Assembly: GCA_017472925.1 (NCBI GenBank)
Contig: JAFUNS010000034.1
Location: 186,001 to 250,000 of the forward strand
DNA length: 64,000 nt
Direction: 5' to 3'
Origin: Bacteroides sp.
Lineage (GTDB): Bacteria > Bacteroidota > Bacteroidia > Bacteroidales > Bacteroidaceae
Both the position numbers and the translations under genes were made by a program. Below, one piece after another: positions 9,161 through 17,101 of the stretch (positions within the stretch are counted from its first letter, which is position 1; each line of letters opens with the position of its first letter). The notes beneath the pieces are model-generated. The model saw only the letters and a list, made by a program, of their open reading frames with translations. It was not told where the DNA came from and searched no databases.

Positions 9161-10164
9161 CTTCTTCTAAATTTACGCGGTTTATTATTTTTATTGTCTT
9201 TGTCATTCTCTTCATCATCGGAAGAACCACCACCTCCACCACCGGATGAAGGCACAACATGAGGTTGTAATGCGAACTCAATAGCTGCATTTACCAGTTT
9301 TTCTCCTAATGATGGTCCATTATCAGTATTTGTGTTATCGGGTTCATATATTCGGATGACACTTCCATCATCCAACTTTTCTTGATAAACATGAGCAAAC
9401 GTATTTGGAGTTAACTCTTGTAGGTTCTGTTGGAACTGATCTGTTTTTCCTAACACATTAACTAATTTATTGTAACCCAAGCTACGGTCAATTTTTGAGC
9501 CACTATAGGTGTGACCATCTATAGTAAAGCATATACCATGCACATTGCCGTTTTCATTTCTTCGGAATGAAATAGTAATCCCTCTTCTTTCAAGTTTACG
9601 TTGGAAACTATCCCAATTATTACAATTGTGCAAGGAATCCAAGATGGATGTATATAATTGAAACTTTTCCTTATCCATACCGTGTAATCTATTCGACTTG
9701 ATTTTTTCTTTACCTTTAGGCATGTATAATCCGTACTGTAAGGTAATCTGTTTGCAAATAGCAGCACTGCGAATTTGATCTTTACTATCACTAATCGTAT
9801 GGCCATCGTTATCCACACGATTGTACACTATATGTATATGTGGATGGTCTTTATCGAAATGGCGAACTATAATGTATTGCGTATTTTTGATGCCCATCTT
9901 TTCCATGTAATCATGCGCAATTTGAATAATTCGTTCATTAGTCAATTTATGATTATCATTCTCGCTAAAACTTAGGGCTGTGTGCCCAACCATATTCTTC
10001 ACTTTGTCGTTTTGCGAAGCCTGGTCAGTGAAGCATGCAATAATGTTGGGTAAGGTATTTGTCCGAACACCTTCAGATGCCAATAACTTAGCATCTTTGC
10101 CATCTTTGAAGACGTAGTTTACGACATTACCAAAGCTGCTACGTTTCATAATCTTTGCAATCAT
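9157..10164 (-). CDS. MobA/VirD2-type relaxase
   Basis: A 335-residue relaxase that would nick oriT and pilot single-stranded DNA during conjugative mobilization. The metal-binding histidine cluster HFDKDHPHIH is at residues 102-111, and the N-terminal MIAKIMKRSSFGNVVNYVF is typical of Bacteroides MobB/MbpB-like relaxases (Pfam relaxase family PF03432). The C-terminus is Gly/Ser-rich then Lys/Asn/Arg-rich (residues about 308-335), a likely flexible basic tail. It overlaps the upstream MobC-like gene by 4 nt. No type IV secretion genes are visible here, so transfer would rely on a helper conjugative element. Confidence 0.92.
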   Translation of the reverse strand: MIAKIMKRSSFGNVVNYVFKDGKDAKLLASEGVRTNTLPNIIACFTDQASQNDKVKNMVGHTALSFSENDNHKLTNERIIQIAHDYMEKMGIKNTQYIIVRHFDKDHPHIHIVYNRVDNDGHTISDSKDQIRSAAICKQITLQYGLYMPKGKEKIKSNRLHGMDKEKFQLYTSILDSLHNCNNWDSFQRKLERRGITISFRRNENGNVHGICFTIDGHTYSGSKIDRSLGYNKLVNVLGKTDQFQQNLQELTPNTFAHVYQEKLDDGSVIRIYEPDNTNTDNGPSLGEKLVNAAIEFALQPHVVPSSGGGGGGSSDDEENDKDNKNNKPRKFRRR

Positions 10165-10514
10165 CCTCTAATCTTTTTAATAATGTTGTCCACTTCATCC
10201 ATCAAATGGCCGGCCTCAGTTGCCACATGAAGATAGCCATAAGTATTCGCACTCTTAGTCAATTGATTCAAGTTGTTGGCCATGCCAGCTAATACCCTTA
10301 TGTGCTTTACCTCTTCCGAAGTCAATCTGGATTTTATGCTTCCATTTACTGCACATTCTCTGATGTACTCAGCGGGCTTGACTCCAGACATTTTAGCCTT
10401 TCCTTTGATGGTATGTTTCTCTATGGGAGTACATTTGATTGTGAAAATCTCACTTCGTTTTTCTACTCTTGTCAGTTGCGGTCTTCCGCCTTTATTCTTA
10501 TCGTTGGTATTCAT
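10161..10514 (-). CDS. MobC-like relaxosome accessory protein
   Basis: 117 residues, starting with a basic segment (KNKGGRPQLTRVEKR) and continuing with the pattern of ribbon-helix-helix MobC proteins (RSEIFTIKCTPIEK, KAKMSGVKPAEYIREC, then LAGMANNLNQLTKSAN). Proteins of this type bind oriT and help the relaxase nick. It overlaps the relaxase gene by 4 nt, and the sequence directly upstream contains a set of inverted repeats that looks like oriT. Confidence 0.9.
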   Translation of the reverse strand: MNTNDKNKGGRPQLTRVEKRSEIFTIKCTPIEKHTIKGKAKMSGVKPAEYIRECAVNGSIKSRLTSEEVKHIRVLAGMANNLNQLTKSANTYGYLHVATEAGHLMDEVDNIIKKIRG

Positions 10515-10626
10515 TTTTTTCGGTTGAAAGTTTATTGTTGATGGAATGTGAGGAGTGGTTGAATCGTGGTTTTGGGATTACCAAAACATAAACTTGCTAA
10601 CCGAAAAAACTACATTCCTCCGTCAT
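10515..10626. other. Candidate oriT
   Basis: Long arms TTTTTTCGGTT (10515-10525) and AACCGAAAAAA (10599-10609) are complementary, and inside them AGTTTAT (10529-10535) pairs with ATAAACT (10588-10594). A perfect 7-bp hairpin GTTTTGG-GATTA-CCAAAAC (10569-10587) lies in the centre, and GGAATG (10543) is echoed by CATTCC further out. Nested inverted repeats directly upstream of mobC/relaxase genes are the usual place and form of an oriT. The nick site cannot be assigned by eye. Confidence 0.55.
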
Positions 10627-10663
10627 TCCGTTTTTATTCAGATTTATAAGGGTTAAATCTTCT

Positions 10664-11719
10664 TTATTTGTTCTCGAAATGGAAGCCTACCAGTTCCAAA
10701 TTGAGGAGTGCTATCATCTTCTTAAGAGAGGGATTTTTCTGGCACATACTTTGTAATATGGCTTCACCGGACTTCTCTTTTATCAGATAATCTGCAATGT
10801 CATATCCGTTTTCTTTTTCCTCTGCACTTGCATGTTGCCCCAAATAGTCAGACAGAATAACGTTGATGCCTTTTCGTCTCATCAAGAATGCTTTCTTTTG
10901 CCATTCATCTTCCATGCCGATGTCCGGAAAGAGGACCACATTCCTGCCGCAAAGAATATCAAAGTGCTGTTCATTAAAACAGCCATTCTTTCCACCTGTG
11001 GCTAACCAGATATAATTAGGTATATAAGCGGAAGCTATGATGGCAGTCTTTTCACTCTCAACAATGGCTACTGGTTTGTTATTGCCAGCCAACAGGTGTT
11101 CGCCAAAGAAACATTGGTTGAGTGTAAAAGAGGACAGATTAAGTACCGTATGTACCCATGAAATTTTAGCATATGGTTCTTTTACACGTTTGCCGGTGTT
11201 GGGATTGTAGAGCATGACTTTACCTGTATGTACTCTGCCTTCTTTGTCCACTTGCCAAAATACAGTAGAGTTACCCCATTTTTTTGCTGTACCTACATGA
11301 TACATTTGCATTTGTTGGATGGTGGTCTTTGTTCCGAGTTGTCCACACAGATATGCATATAGGTTGTTGCGTTCATAATGACGTAATGACTGTTCCATAA
11401 TCCGTCTGTCAATAAATGATGCGTCCATTGCTTCTGGTGTAAAAGGTTTTACATCCTTTGTGGTAGGGGGAGAGAAAGATTGTTCTCTTGTCTTTTCCCT
11501 TTCGTTTGGATTCTTGTCGAAATACATAGATGGGGAATAGTGATAACCGCATTTGTTCTCGCGATTGCATTTACCCACATAGTCAGGAAATTCAATACTG
11601 CCTTCAATGTCAATATAGCGTGAGAATTGAAACTTTTTTCCGCAACTTGGACAAGTGTAGCGGTTTCTTTTACTCCTGTTATATGGTTCTAATATGAATC
11701 TATAATTTGTCATTTGCAT
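10664..11719 (-). CDS. Zinc-finger/Toprim primase-like protein (DUF6371-like)
   Basis: 351 residues with an N-terminal zinc-binding set (Cys23, Cys26, Cys51, Cys57, with His60 nearby) like the CHC2 finger of DnaG-type primases, and a central Toprim-like fold: VAIVESEKTAIIAS near residue 215 supplies the Glu and NVVLFPDIG near 255 the Asp. Proteins of this kind accompany DUF3987 proteins in Bacteroides integrative elements, where they are thought to start DNA synthesis on the excised circle. It lies between the DUF3987 gene and the oriT-like repeats. The replication role is inferred from the family and context. Confidence 0.75.
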   Translation of the reverse strand: MQMTNYRFILEPYNRSKRNRYTCPSCGKKFQFSRYIDIEGSIEFPDYVGKCNRENKCGYHYSPSMYFDKNPNEREKTREQSFSPPTTKDVKPFTPEAMDASFIDRRIMEQSLRHYERNNLYAYLCGQLGTKTTIQQMQMYHVGTAKKWGNSTVFWQVDKEGRVHTGKVMLYNPNTGKRVKEPYAKISWVHTVLNLSSFTLNQCFFGEHLLAGNNKPVAIVESEKTAIIASAYIPNYIWLATGGKNGCFNEQHFDILCGRNVVLFPDIGMEDEWQKKAFLMRRKGINVILSDYLGQHASAEEKENGYDIADYLIKEKSGEAILQSMCQKNPSLKKMIALLNLELVGFHFENK

Positions 11720-11772
11720 TAAGTTTTTGTGATTGCTAAATTGCTAAAATGCTAAAATCGTCCATGAATTTG

Positions 11773-13146
11773 TCAATTTGGCATTTTGTTAAGTGCCTTT
11801 TGATAGTGCCCGAGGTATTTGGTGCTTGCCTTTTTCAAGAACCTGTCGAATGTGCTGGGATTCCATTCCAGTTGTATTGCAATCTCCAATCCTTCTGCAC
11901 GACTGAATTCTTCAGGGAGTTTCTGCAATAATACTTTCTGTTTGGCAGTTAGAAATATTCCATTCATCATATCATTAACCAATAAAGCTGTTCCCTTGTA
12001 GTAATCTACCAGTTTAATAGCCTTAGTGACAGTATCAAAATCCACTTTATCTACGCTCCCTTCATTGCAAAGCCATTTGCAGACTTGGATAATGAGACAA
12101 AAGCGGTGAATGAATATCTCAAATTTGCTATAGATACCTTTCTTCTTGTCAGACTCTTCCTCGTTAATCATATCAGTCCAGTTTCGCTGCCATTCCAATA
12201 GAAGTTTCTTTGCTTCTAGCTCGTACTCTATTGTTGTTGGTATTACGCGGCCAGTTTCATCTGTTGAAATTTTCAAGTGAATGAGTTTTTGAATGATATT
12301 ATCCCAATCACCGTAATAGGAAGCGTCCATATCTGTATCATTCCAATAGGATTTTTCTTGTTCTTCTGGAATAGCAAACAGGATTCTTTCGGCAAAGCCA
12401 TTGTCGCTTTTACTCCCTTTGAGCATTTCAGTAAGTATAGCCGGTTGTATTGTCCCAATGATACAAGCAAAAGGATCGTCGATGCAATTATTGTTTGTAT
12501 CTCCTTTTCGGTCGGATATATAGCAGCTTCCGTTAAAAAGAGAAATATAAAACTGTTCTTCGGAACCATTATTATAACGGGTGAAATTCTTTACCCAGCC
12601 TTGAAGTTCATCCATGTATAAACATATACCTCTACGATTCTCGGCAAGAGCCTTGACCATTGCTTCCTGCGTGATATCAGATACCAAGAATCGTTTGCGG
12701 ACTGGCAACGTGGGGTCTGTCTCATATCCCTGTTCCATCCGTTCCTTCTTCTTTATTCCCATAATTTTGTTATAGCGATTCAGTTCCTCGCTAAATTTTC
12801 GGTATTGCTCGCTATCAAATTCAAAATATGGACGTAGAACAGTACGGAGGGGGTGGCTTTTGTTTGCACCAGGTCTTCCAACAAGCGCCATATAGAGGAT
12901 ATCTTTAACAGTCCATTCACTTTTGAATTTCAATACATGGGTGTTACCTATGCCTACAGCTATGGCAACTAACATACTTGAGGCTGTATAGTCTACCGGA
13001 TATGTCAATGCTTCTTTCATCTTCCAAATGATTTTACGAATCATTGTGGGGAATATTTCAACCGGGAACTGAGACTTGCAGACTTGATTTATCAGTTTGT
13101 CCGCATCTTCCATGATTCCTTTTGCGGTAATTCTTGTTTCATTCAT
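11773..13146 (-). CDS. DUF3987 helicase/primase-like ATPase
   Basis: 457 residues from Met at 13146, which is preferred to 13176 because it reduces overlap with the upstream HTH gene to 8 nt. A variant Walker A, GRPGANKSHP, is at residues 90-99, and a Walker B-like ICLYMDELQGW follows near residue 170. The architecture matches DUF3987 proteins, which are common in Bacteroidetes mobile elements and related to virus-type helicases. It probably unwinds DNA for replication of the excised element, together with the Toprim protein downstream. Confidence 0.8.
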   Translation of the reverse strand: MNETRITAKGIMEDADKLINQVCKSQFPVEIFPTMIRKIIWKMKEALTYPVDYTASSMLVAIAVGIGNTHVLKFKSEWTVKDILYMALVGRPGANKSHPLRTVLRPYFEFDSEQYRKFSEELNRYNKIMGIKKKERMEQGYETDPTLPVRKRFLVSDITQEAMVKALAENRRGICLYMDELQGWVKNFTRYNNGSEEQFYISLFNGSCYISDRKGDTNNNCIDDPFACIIGTIQPAILTEMLKGSKSDNGFAERILFAIPEEQEKSYWNDTDMDASYYGDWDNIIQKLIHLKISTDETGRVIPTTIEYELEAKKLLLEWQRNWTDMINEEESDKKKGIYSKFEIFIHRFCLIIQVCKWLCNEGSVDKVDFDTVTKAIKLVDYYKGTALLVNDMMNGIFLTAKQKVLLQKLPEEFSRAEGLEIAIQLEWNPSTFDRFLKKASTKYLGHYQKALNKMPN

Positions 13147-13495
13147 AGACCTCCCCTTTCTGAATACGTTCCACATCGGATAATTTGTAGCGTACCTTAT
13201 TGCCTACTTTTGTAGTGGTCAGATATCCTTCCTTGTTCCAACGCCAAAGAGTAGAACGATCTACTTTTAATCTCCTGGCTGTCTCTTCCACGCTTAAATA
13301 CACTTCGGGCTTGTTTTCTCGCTTCTCCAATAGACGGTTAACAGCGTCTTGAACAACATTCTCTAAATCATCTTTAGAGACAATCATTAGCGTTTGTGTG
13401 CTTTTGTTGAATTCGTTCATCATATTTGTGAAAGTGGGTTTGTTGGCAGCCATCATTGGTGATACGTTCACCGCTGCGCCCACTTGGGTCTCCAC
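13139..13495 (-). CDS. Excisionase-like helix-turn-helix protein
   Basis: 118 residues. The C-terminal half is a MerR/excisionase-type winged helix (YLSVEETARRLKVDRSTLWR, then KVGNKVRYKLSDVERIQ), matching the HTH_17 family typical of Bacteroides element excision or regulatory proteins. The N-terminal 50 residues are low in features, and a later start (Met14, Met25 or Met26) cannot be excluded. A -7 box TACATTTG (13530-13537) lies upstream and probably drives the whole replication and mobilization operon. It may act as Xis or as regulator of the operon. Confidence 0.8.
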   Translation of the reverse strand: METQVGAAVNVSPMMAANKPTFTNMMNEFNKSTQTLMIVSKDDLENVVQDAVNRLLEKRENKPEVYLSVEETARRLKVDRSTLWRWNKEGYLTTTKVGNKVRYKLSDVERIQKGEVYE

Positions 13496-13529
13496 TCGTT
13501 ACAATGATGAAATAACGGCTTTGACGCTG

Positions 13530-13537
13530 CAAATGTA
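13530..13537 (-). promoter_or_regulatory. -7 box of the replication/mobilization operon
   Basis: TACATTTG on the minus strand, 34 bp upstream of the HTH start, matches TAnnTTTG exactly. A TTTG at 13557-13560 is a possible -33 element, slightly far away. Confidence 0.5.
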
Positions 13538-13905
13538 ATATGCTAAAATTGATATGCAAAGGCTTGAAATATTACTTAACAAATTGATAATAAGCTGAAT
13601 AATCAAACTTTTGCCAGACACTAAAAAGGGAAAATGCCAGAACCGTTCCACATCATTTGCCACATAATAGTCAGAGTCGTGTCCAGATGTTTTAGTGAAT
13701 TTAGACTGATATCATAACATGTTAGCATATTTGAATAAAATATGAGTGTCCACATGTTGCTCAAAGTTTATGCCACATCATTTGCCACATTTATGCCAAT
13801 TAGAGGAAAGGGGTATTGTACAATAAAAACAAAAAATCGGACAACAATCTTTAACATTTGATTGTGCATCCGATTCTATTTTTAATGCAAAAAGTTGAAT
13901 GTTGA
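13538..13905. repeat. Noncoding gap with two 18-bp direct repeats
   Basis: No gene is visible between the integrase stop and the HTH promoter. CCACATCATTTGCCACAT occurs twice, at 13648-13665 and 13773-13790, exactly 125 bp apart and in the same orientation. Shorter related pieces (GTCCACATGTTGC) lie nearby. Possible uses are binding sites of integrase arm domains or excisionase, or iterons for a replication initiator. Confidence 0.6.
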
Positions 13906-15315
13906 CTATGCCTCTTCTATTATGTTAAGTTCCTTGTCAACCTTATAAAGTGGTTGTTTGTATGCAGCACTCATTAGAATAAAACGGTCTTTTAGGGATA
14001 AAGAAGAATAGTGTTTAACAGCGTTGCTCCCTTCTTTGTGATGTCCTGAAACATACATGTTGACTTGTACCTTTGTAAGCATATCTATATGTGTCTTACG
14101 ACAAATTTTGCTACTGCCCATAGAATAAAGAGGATTATAGATATTCTCAGAAGACTTTTCATCAAAGATTCTTACCTCTCTGTCTATTTGGCAATATTCG
14201 AGCAATTTTCTGATTTTTACGTTATACCCGCTTTTGCCCGTAACATATTTAAGAATAGGAAAGTTGAATTGCCATTTCTTTATTATGTCTAATGCATATC
14301 TTACAATAGGAATTTCCACTTCATCCTTATGTTCGTTGCTTTTAAGTGTCTTTTGTGGTAGATAACGTAAATAAGGAATACCATCAGTACTCACTGTGAC
14401 TTTATCCATACTGAGAGCTTTGAAATCTTCAATACGACTACCAAAGGCACATTGAAGCAGAAAACACTCTTTTGTTTCCTGTAATGTTTCCGGTACTTCC
14501 GTGCTCATTACCTTTAAAAGTTCTTCCTGTAGCAGATAAATAGGAGCGTCATAGCTTTCTTTCATCACTGCTTTTCTTCTATTCCTGCCAAGCTTTCTGA
14601 ATGGGGAGACTTCTATTTCATCTCGCTCTTCCAGTTCTGTGTAGAAAGCTTGTAACATTCTTAATTTTATGGCTACTGTATTTTGTGCGCGTTCTTTGGT
14701 GGGCAAACATTGTTCTTTTACATCGGCATATAGCGAAGGGTATTTACTGACATATTTATATTCCTCAAAAAGGAAGATACGTAATTCCATTAAATCGTCA
14801 GCTGTAAAATGCTTTGGCAATATGCTTGTTTGATGGTGGATGGCTAGATAACGTTTCAATTCTTTATAGAGGCCATTATATTGAAGGACTCTTTTTTCCG
14901 CAAAAGTTCCGTCACGAAAACCTTCTTTTATAAATCGGCTGTATCTCTCCAACAAAGTCTCCTCTTTAGTTATGGCAATATAATCTTCAGGGTGTAGATG
15001 CCGACTAATTGTTTCTTCAAAAAGTTCTGCTGTTATAAGGCTTTTATCCATCTTTCCACATAACTCTATATATGCAGATTCAATGGCTTTGATTTCTTTG
15101 TCGATTTTTTCCTTAAGCTCGTGGTTGTAGATAGATACCTTGGGACGAAGTTCACCATCGTCTTCAAATTTTGATAAATCCTTGAGGTCGGCTTTTATTT
15201 CACTCTTATGATAAAGGTCAACTCCACGACCATCCCTTAATCGGAATCTAAGTTTGATGGTTCCCTCTGATTTTGTGGTTCTTCTGAATAATGTTAGTCC
15301 TTTCATTGCATGCAT
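13906..15315 (-). CDS. Tyrosine recombinase (integrase) of the element
   Basis: 469 residues with the arrangement of Bacteroides integrases: N-terminal arm-binding domain, SAM-like core-binding domain (residues about 115-240), and catalytic domain. The first catalytic Arg is in CAFGSRIEDF near residue 291 and the nucleophile Tyr in VKHYSSL near residue 435, preceded by GHHKEGSN. The usual HxxR box reads KICR before KTHIDML, so its His appears replaced by Lys, as in some family members. The gene is at the right end of the element and reads inward, the normal position next to the attachment site. Its promoter is covered by GTGGTGCAAAT repeats. Confidence 0.93.
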   Translation of the reverse strand: MHAMKGLTLFRRTTKSEGTIKLRFRLRDGRGVDLYHKSEIKADLKDLSKFEDDGELRPKVSIYNHELKEKIDKEIKAIESAYIELCGKMDKSLITAELFEETISRHLHPEDYIAITKEETLLERYSRFIKEGFRDGTFAEKRVLQYNGLYKELKRYLAIHHQTSILPKHFTADDLMELRIFLFEEYKYVSKYPSLYADVKEQCLPTKERAQNTVAIKLRMLQAFYTELEERDEIEVSPFRKLGRNRRKAVMKESYDAPIYLLQEELLKVMSTEVPETLQETKECFLLQCAFGSRIEDFKALSMDKVTVSTDGIPYLRYLPQKTLKSNEHKDEVEIPIVRYALDIIKKWQFNFPILKYVTGKSGYNVKIRKLLEYCQIDREVRIFDEKSSENIYNPLYSMGSSKICRKTHIDMLTKVQVNMYVSGHHKEGSNAVKHYSSLSLKDRFILMSAAYKQPLYKVDKELNIIEEA

Positions 15316-15323
15316 TATTTAAT

Positions 15324-15373
15324 GTGGTGCAAATATACAAAATTTGCACCACTGAATCGCAATATTGCACCAC
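15324..15373 (-). promoter_or_regulatory. Integrase promoter with operator-like repeats
   Basis: The minus-strand -7 box TATATTTG (15330-15337) is inside a perfect 11-bp inverted repeat, GTGGTGCAAAT (15324-15334) and ATTTGCACCAC (15342-15352). A third copy, ATTGCACCAC, is at 15364-15373. The overlap with the promoter suggests repression of int by the integrase itself or by a DNA-binding partner. Confidence 0.55.
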
Positions 15374-15450
15374 AATTATACAATATAATGCAAAAGATTT
15401 AACATTTATAAATATGGTTATCAATGTATTATGTTTTATTACTATTGCGT

Positions 15451-15480
15451 ATGGGTTTAATTCCTGACTCCCGCTTCGAG
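15451..15480 (+). other. Candidate attachment site (tRNA 3'-end-like)
   Basis: The sequence ATTCCTGACTCCCGCT (15460-15475) looks like the end of a T-arm plus the 3' acceptor strand of a tRNA whose 5' strand would be GCGGGAG, and it is followed by an intrinsic terminator as a real tRNA gene would be. No 5' half is present. It would fit a tRNA 3' fragment left at the element's right junction. The T-arm pairing is imperfect and I cannot see the left junction, so this is tentative. Confidence 0.3.
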
Positions 15481-15492
15481 TACTCTGTAAAG

Positions 15493-15526
15493 CTCTTGTA
15501 AGTCAAAGGACTTATGAGGGTTTTTT
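15493..15526 (+). terminator. Intrinsic terminator at the element's right edge
   Basis: CTCTTGTAAGTC (15493-15504), loop AAAG, then GACTTATGAGGG (15509-15520) and six Ts. There is no gene just upstream on the + strand, so it probably belonged to the gene (perhaps a tRNA) interrupted by the integration. The rest of 15527-15748 is AT-rich with no recognisable feature. Confidence 0.65.
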
Positions 15527-15748
15527 ATTTATATGTGTATACATGATATCAGTTGATTTGATAGAATTGATAAAGCCTCTTAATTTTGGCCTTATAGTGA
15601 ATAGAGTTTTGGTATTCTTTTTTAAATAAATCAGCTATAGTTTTGAGTTTTCAGAATTTAGGTCTATATTTGAAAAATACAAAGGAGAATTAATAGAAGG
15701 AGAAAAAGCATTTTACGGTTAATAATTTGAAAGAAATCTCTAAATAGC

Positions 15749-16366
15749 ATGAAAAAGGTACTTATGATATTAGGAATAATCTTATTGCTGCTTGCGTTAC
15801 CATTCAGCTCAATGGTAACAGAAACTCTGACCGCTCAAACCGAACCTATCAAAGAAGTAAAAGAGGGTGATGTAATTTTTCAAACATCGCTGTCACAACA
15901 ATCACCTTTGATTCAAATGGCTACACGTTCTAAAATTAGCCATTGTGGAATTATTGTGATAAAAGATGGCAAGCCTTATGTACTTGAAACATTAAAAACG
16001 TTGGTCATTACTCCATTAGATAAGTTCATAGCTCGTGGTGAAAATGGAAAATATTGGGTGAAGCGTAGCAATAAGGAAAATGTCAAAATTAAATACGAGA
16101 GTTATTTAGGCATACCATACGATTTGGCCTTTAAGTTTGATAATGATAAGTTTTATTGCTCTGAACTGATTTATGATATATATAAGAATCAGTTAGGCAT
16201 TGAATTGTGTAAACCAAAAAAAGTAAGCGATTATCTGATTTTGGGCTTAAGTAATCTGCCTCAATTGGAAAAGGTTATGGAGAAGCGAGAAATCACGAAG
16301 GAACAATATGTGGTTGCTCCTGTAGATATATTTGAATCTGACTATTTAGAGGATGTTAAACAATAG
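15749..16366 (+). CDS. YiiX/YebB-like permuted papain-fold hydrolase
   Basis: 205 residues with an N-terminal hydrophobic signal or anchor (residues 4-22), so it is exported or membrane-tethered. The permuted NlpC/P60-type catalytic pair is visible: His65 in KISHCGIIV and Cys137 in KFYCSELI, in the His-before-Cys order of the YiiX/YebB group. These enzymes cleave amide or ester bonds in peptidoglycan or lipids; the substrate here is unknown. The lipoprotein gene follows 19 bp downstream, so the two may be co-transcribed. It is the first chromosomal gene beyond the mobile element. Confidence 0.85.
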   Translation: MKKVLMILGIILLLLALPFSSMVTETLTAQTEPIKEVKEGDVIFQTSLSQQSPLIQMATRSKISHCGIIVIKDGKPYVLETLKTLVITPLDKFIARGENGKYWVKRSNKENVKIKYESYLGIPYDLAFKFDNDKFYCSELIYDIYKNQLGIELCKPKKVSDYLILGLSNLPQLEKVMEKREITKEQYVVAPVDIFESDYLEDVKQ

Positions 16367-16385
16367 AGTCGTTAAACAAGCATTT

Positions 16386-16868
16386 ATGAAACCACTACTT
16401 TACTTTATTCCTTTTCTGTTAGTAGCCTGTCAGCATAATAGTAGCTATACTATGAAGGATAGTCTTTTTATCGGGAAATTGCTTCCAGGTGATACTTTAA
16501 AGATTGTCAATGAAAAGAATTATTGTGAAGATGGCCCATTCTCTGAAACCTACAACATTTATTATGTCAATCAAAGTGATACGCTAAGATGCGACCTATA
16601 CGTGGAAATCGGTTGGACAAGTATAGGTAAGCAATTTGTAGAAAAACGAGTTTACGAAGTCTCGCCTAAAACTCTAAAGAAATATTTGACTTTTGAAAAA
16701 GATGTAATCGACAAAGCAACCGGGGCAGACGGAAACGGTTGTACTTTCTTTGAATTTTTTGATATCATATTAAATAAGGATACTATAAGTTCTTCACATA
16801 CCAATTGTAATTATCAGGGGTTCGGAGATTTTTGCATGGAATTAGAGAAAAACCTAATTCTAGAATAA
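16386..16868 (+). CDS. Small hypothetical lipoprotein
   Basis: 160 residues from Met at 16386; this start gives a clean lipoprotein signal with lipobox LVAC and Cys15, whereas the upstream Met at 16353 would add a non-signal extension overlapping the previous gene. The mature part has an even mix of beta-type segments and no recognised domain. It follows the YiiX-like gene by 19 bp. Function unknown. Confidence 0.7.
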   Translation: MKPLLYFIPFLLVACQHNSSYTMKDSLFIGKLLPGDTLKIVNEKNYCEDGPFSETYNIYYVNQSDTLRCDLYVEIGWTSIGKQFVEKRVYEVSPKTLKKYLTFEKDVIDKATGADGNGCTFFEFFDIILNKDTISSSHTNCNYQGFGDFCMELEKNLILE

Positions 16869-16873
16869 TTATA

Positions 16874-16914
16874 TCCTTTCAAGTATCTATAGGTTTGATG
16901 GATACAAGAAAGGA
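16874..16914 (+). terminator. Hairpin after the lipoprotein gene
   Basis: TCCTTTC-AA-GTATC (16874-16887) pairs with GATAC-AA-GAAAGGA (16901-16914): 12 of 14 positions, with an A/A internal loop. It lies 6 bp after the stop. It has no T run, so it may protect the mRNA 3' end rather than terminate. Confidence 0.45.
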
Positions 16915-17055
16915 CAAGTAAAAGACGCTCCCTTTTATGGGGGATTTCCCACTTTTGCAGCATTCGTCTCAGATGAGTAACTATACCGATGGGCAGCTTG
17001 TTTCTTGTCCTTATGGCATATCTGCATTTCACAAAAACCTCATTTTTTTGAAACA

Positions 17056-17083
17056 TTTGTGAAATGTTTTCCCGATACTTTTG
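17056..17083 (+). promoter_or_regulatory. Promoter of the TonB receptor/phosphatase genes
   Basis: -33 TTTG (17056-17059) and -7 TACTTTTG (17076-17083), 20 bp start to start, match the Bacteroides sigma-ABfr consensus. Transcription would begin only about 10-15 nt before the ATG at 17102, leaving no room for a leader riboswitch. Confidence 0.65.
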
Positions 17084-17101
17084 CATCGTCAAATTAAAAC
17101 G

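Noticed and set aside
8708-15315. Conjugative (self-transmissible) element
   Set aside because: No type IV secretion (tra), coupling protein or tetQ-type regulation genes are visible; the content fits a mobilizable element needing a helper, though genes beyond the left edge are unseen.
15749-16366. Phage lysis or peptidoglycan hydrolase as cargo of the element
   Set aside because: The gene lies outside the integrase end, is on the opposite strand and has chromosomal-type neighbours.
16915-17101. Riboswitch upstream of the TonB-dependent receptor, such as a cobalamin riboswitch
   Set aside because: The promoter lies so close to the ATG that the leader is only about 10-15 nt.
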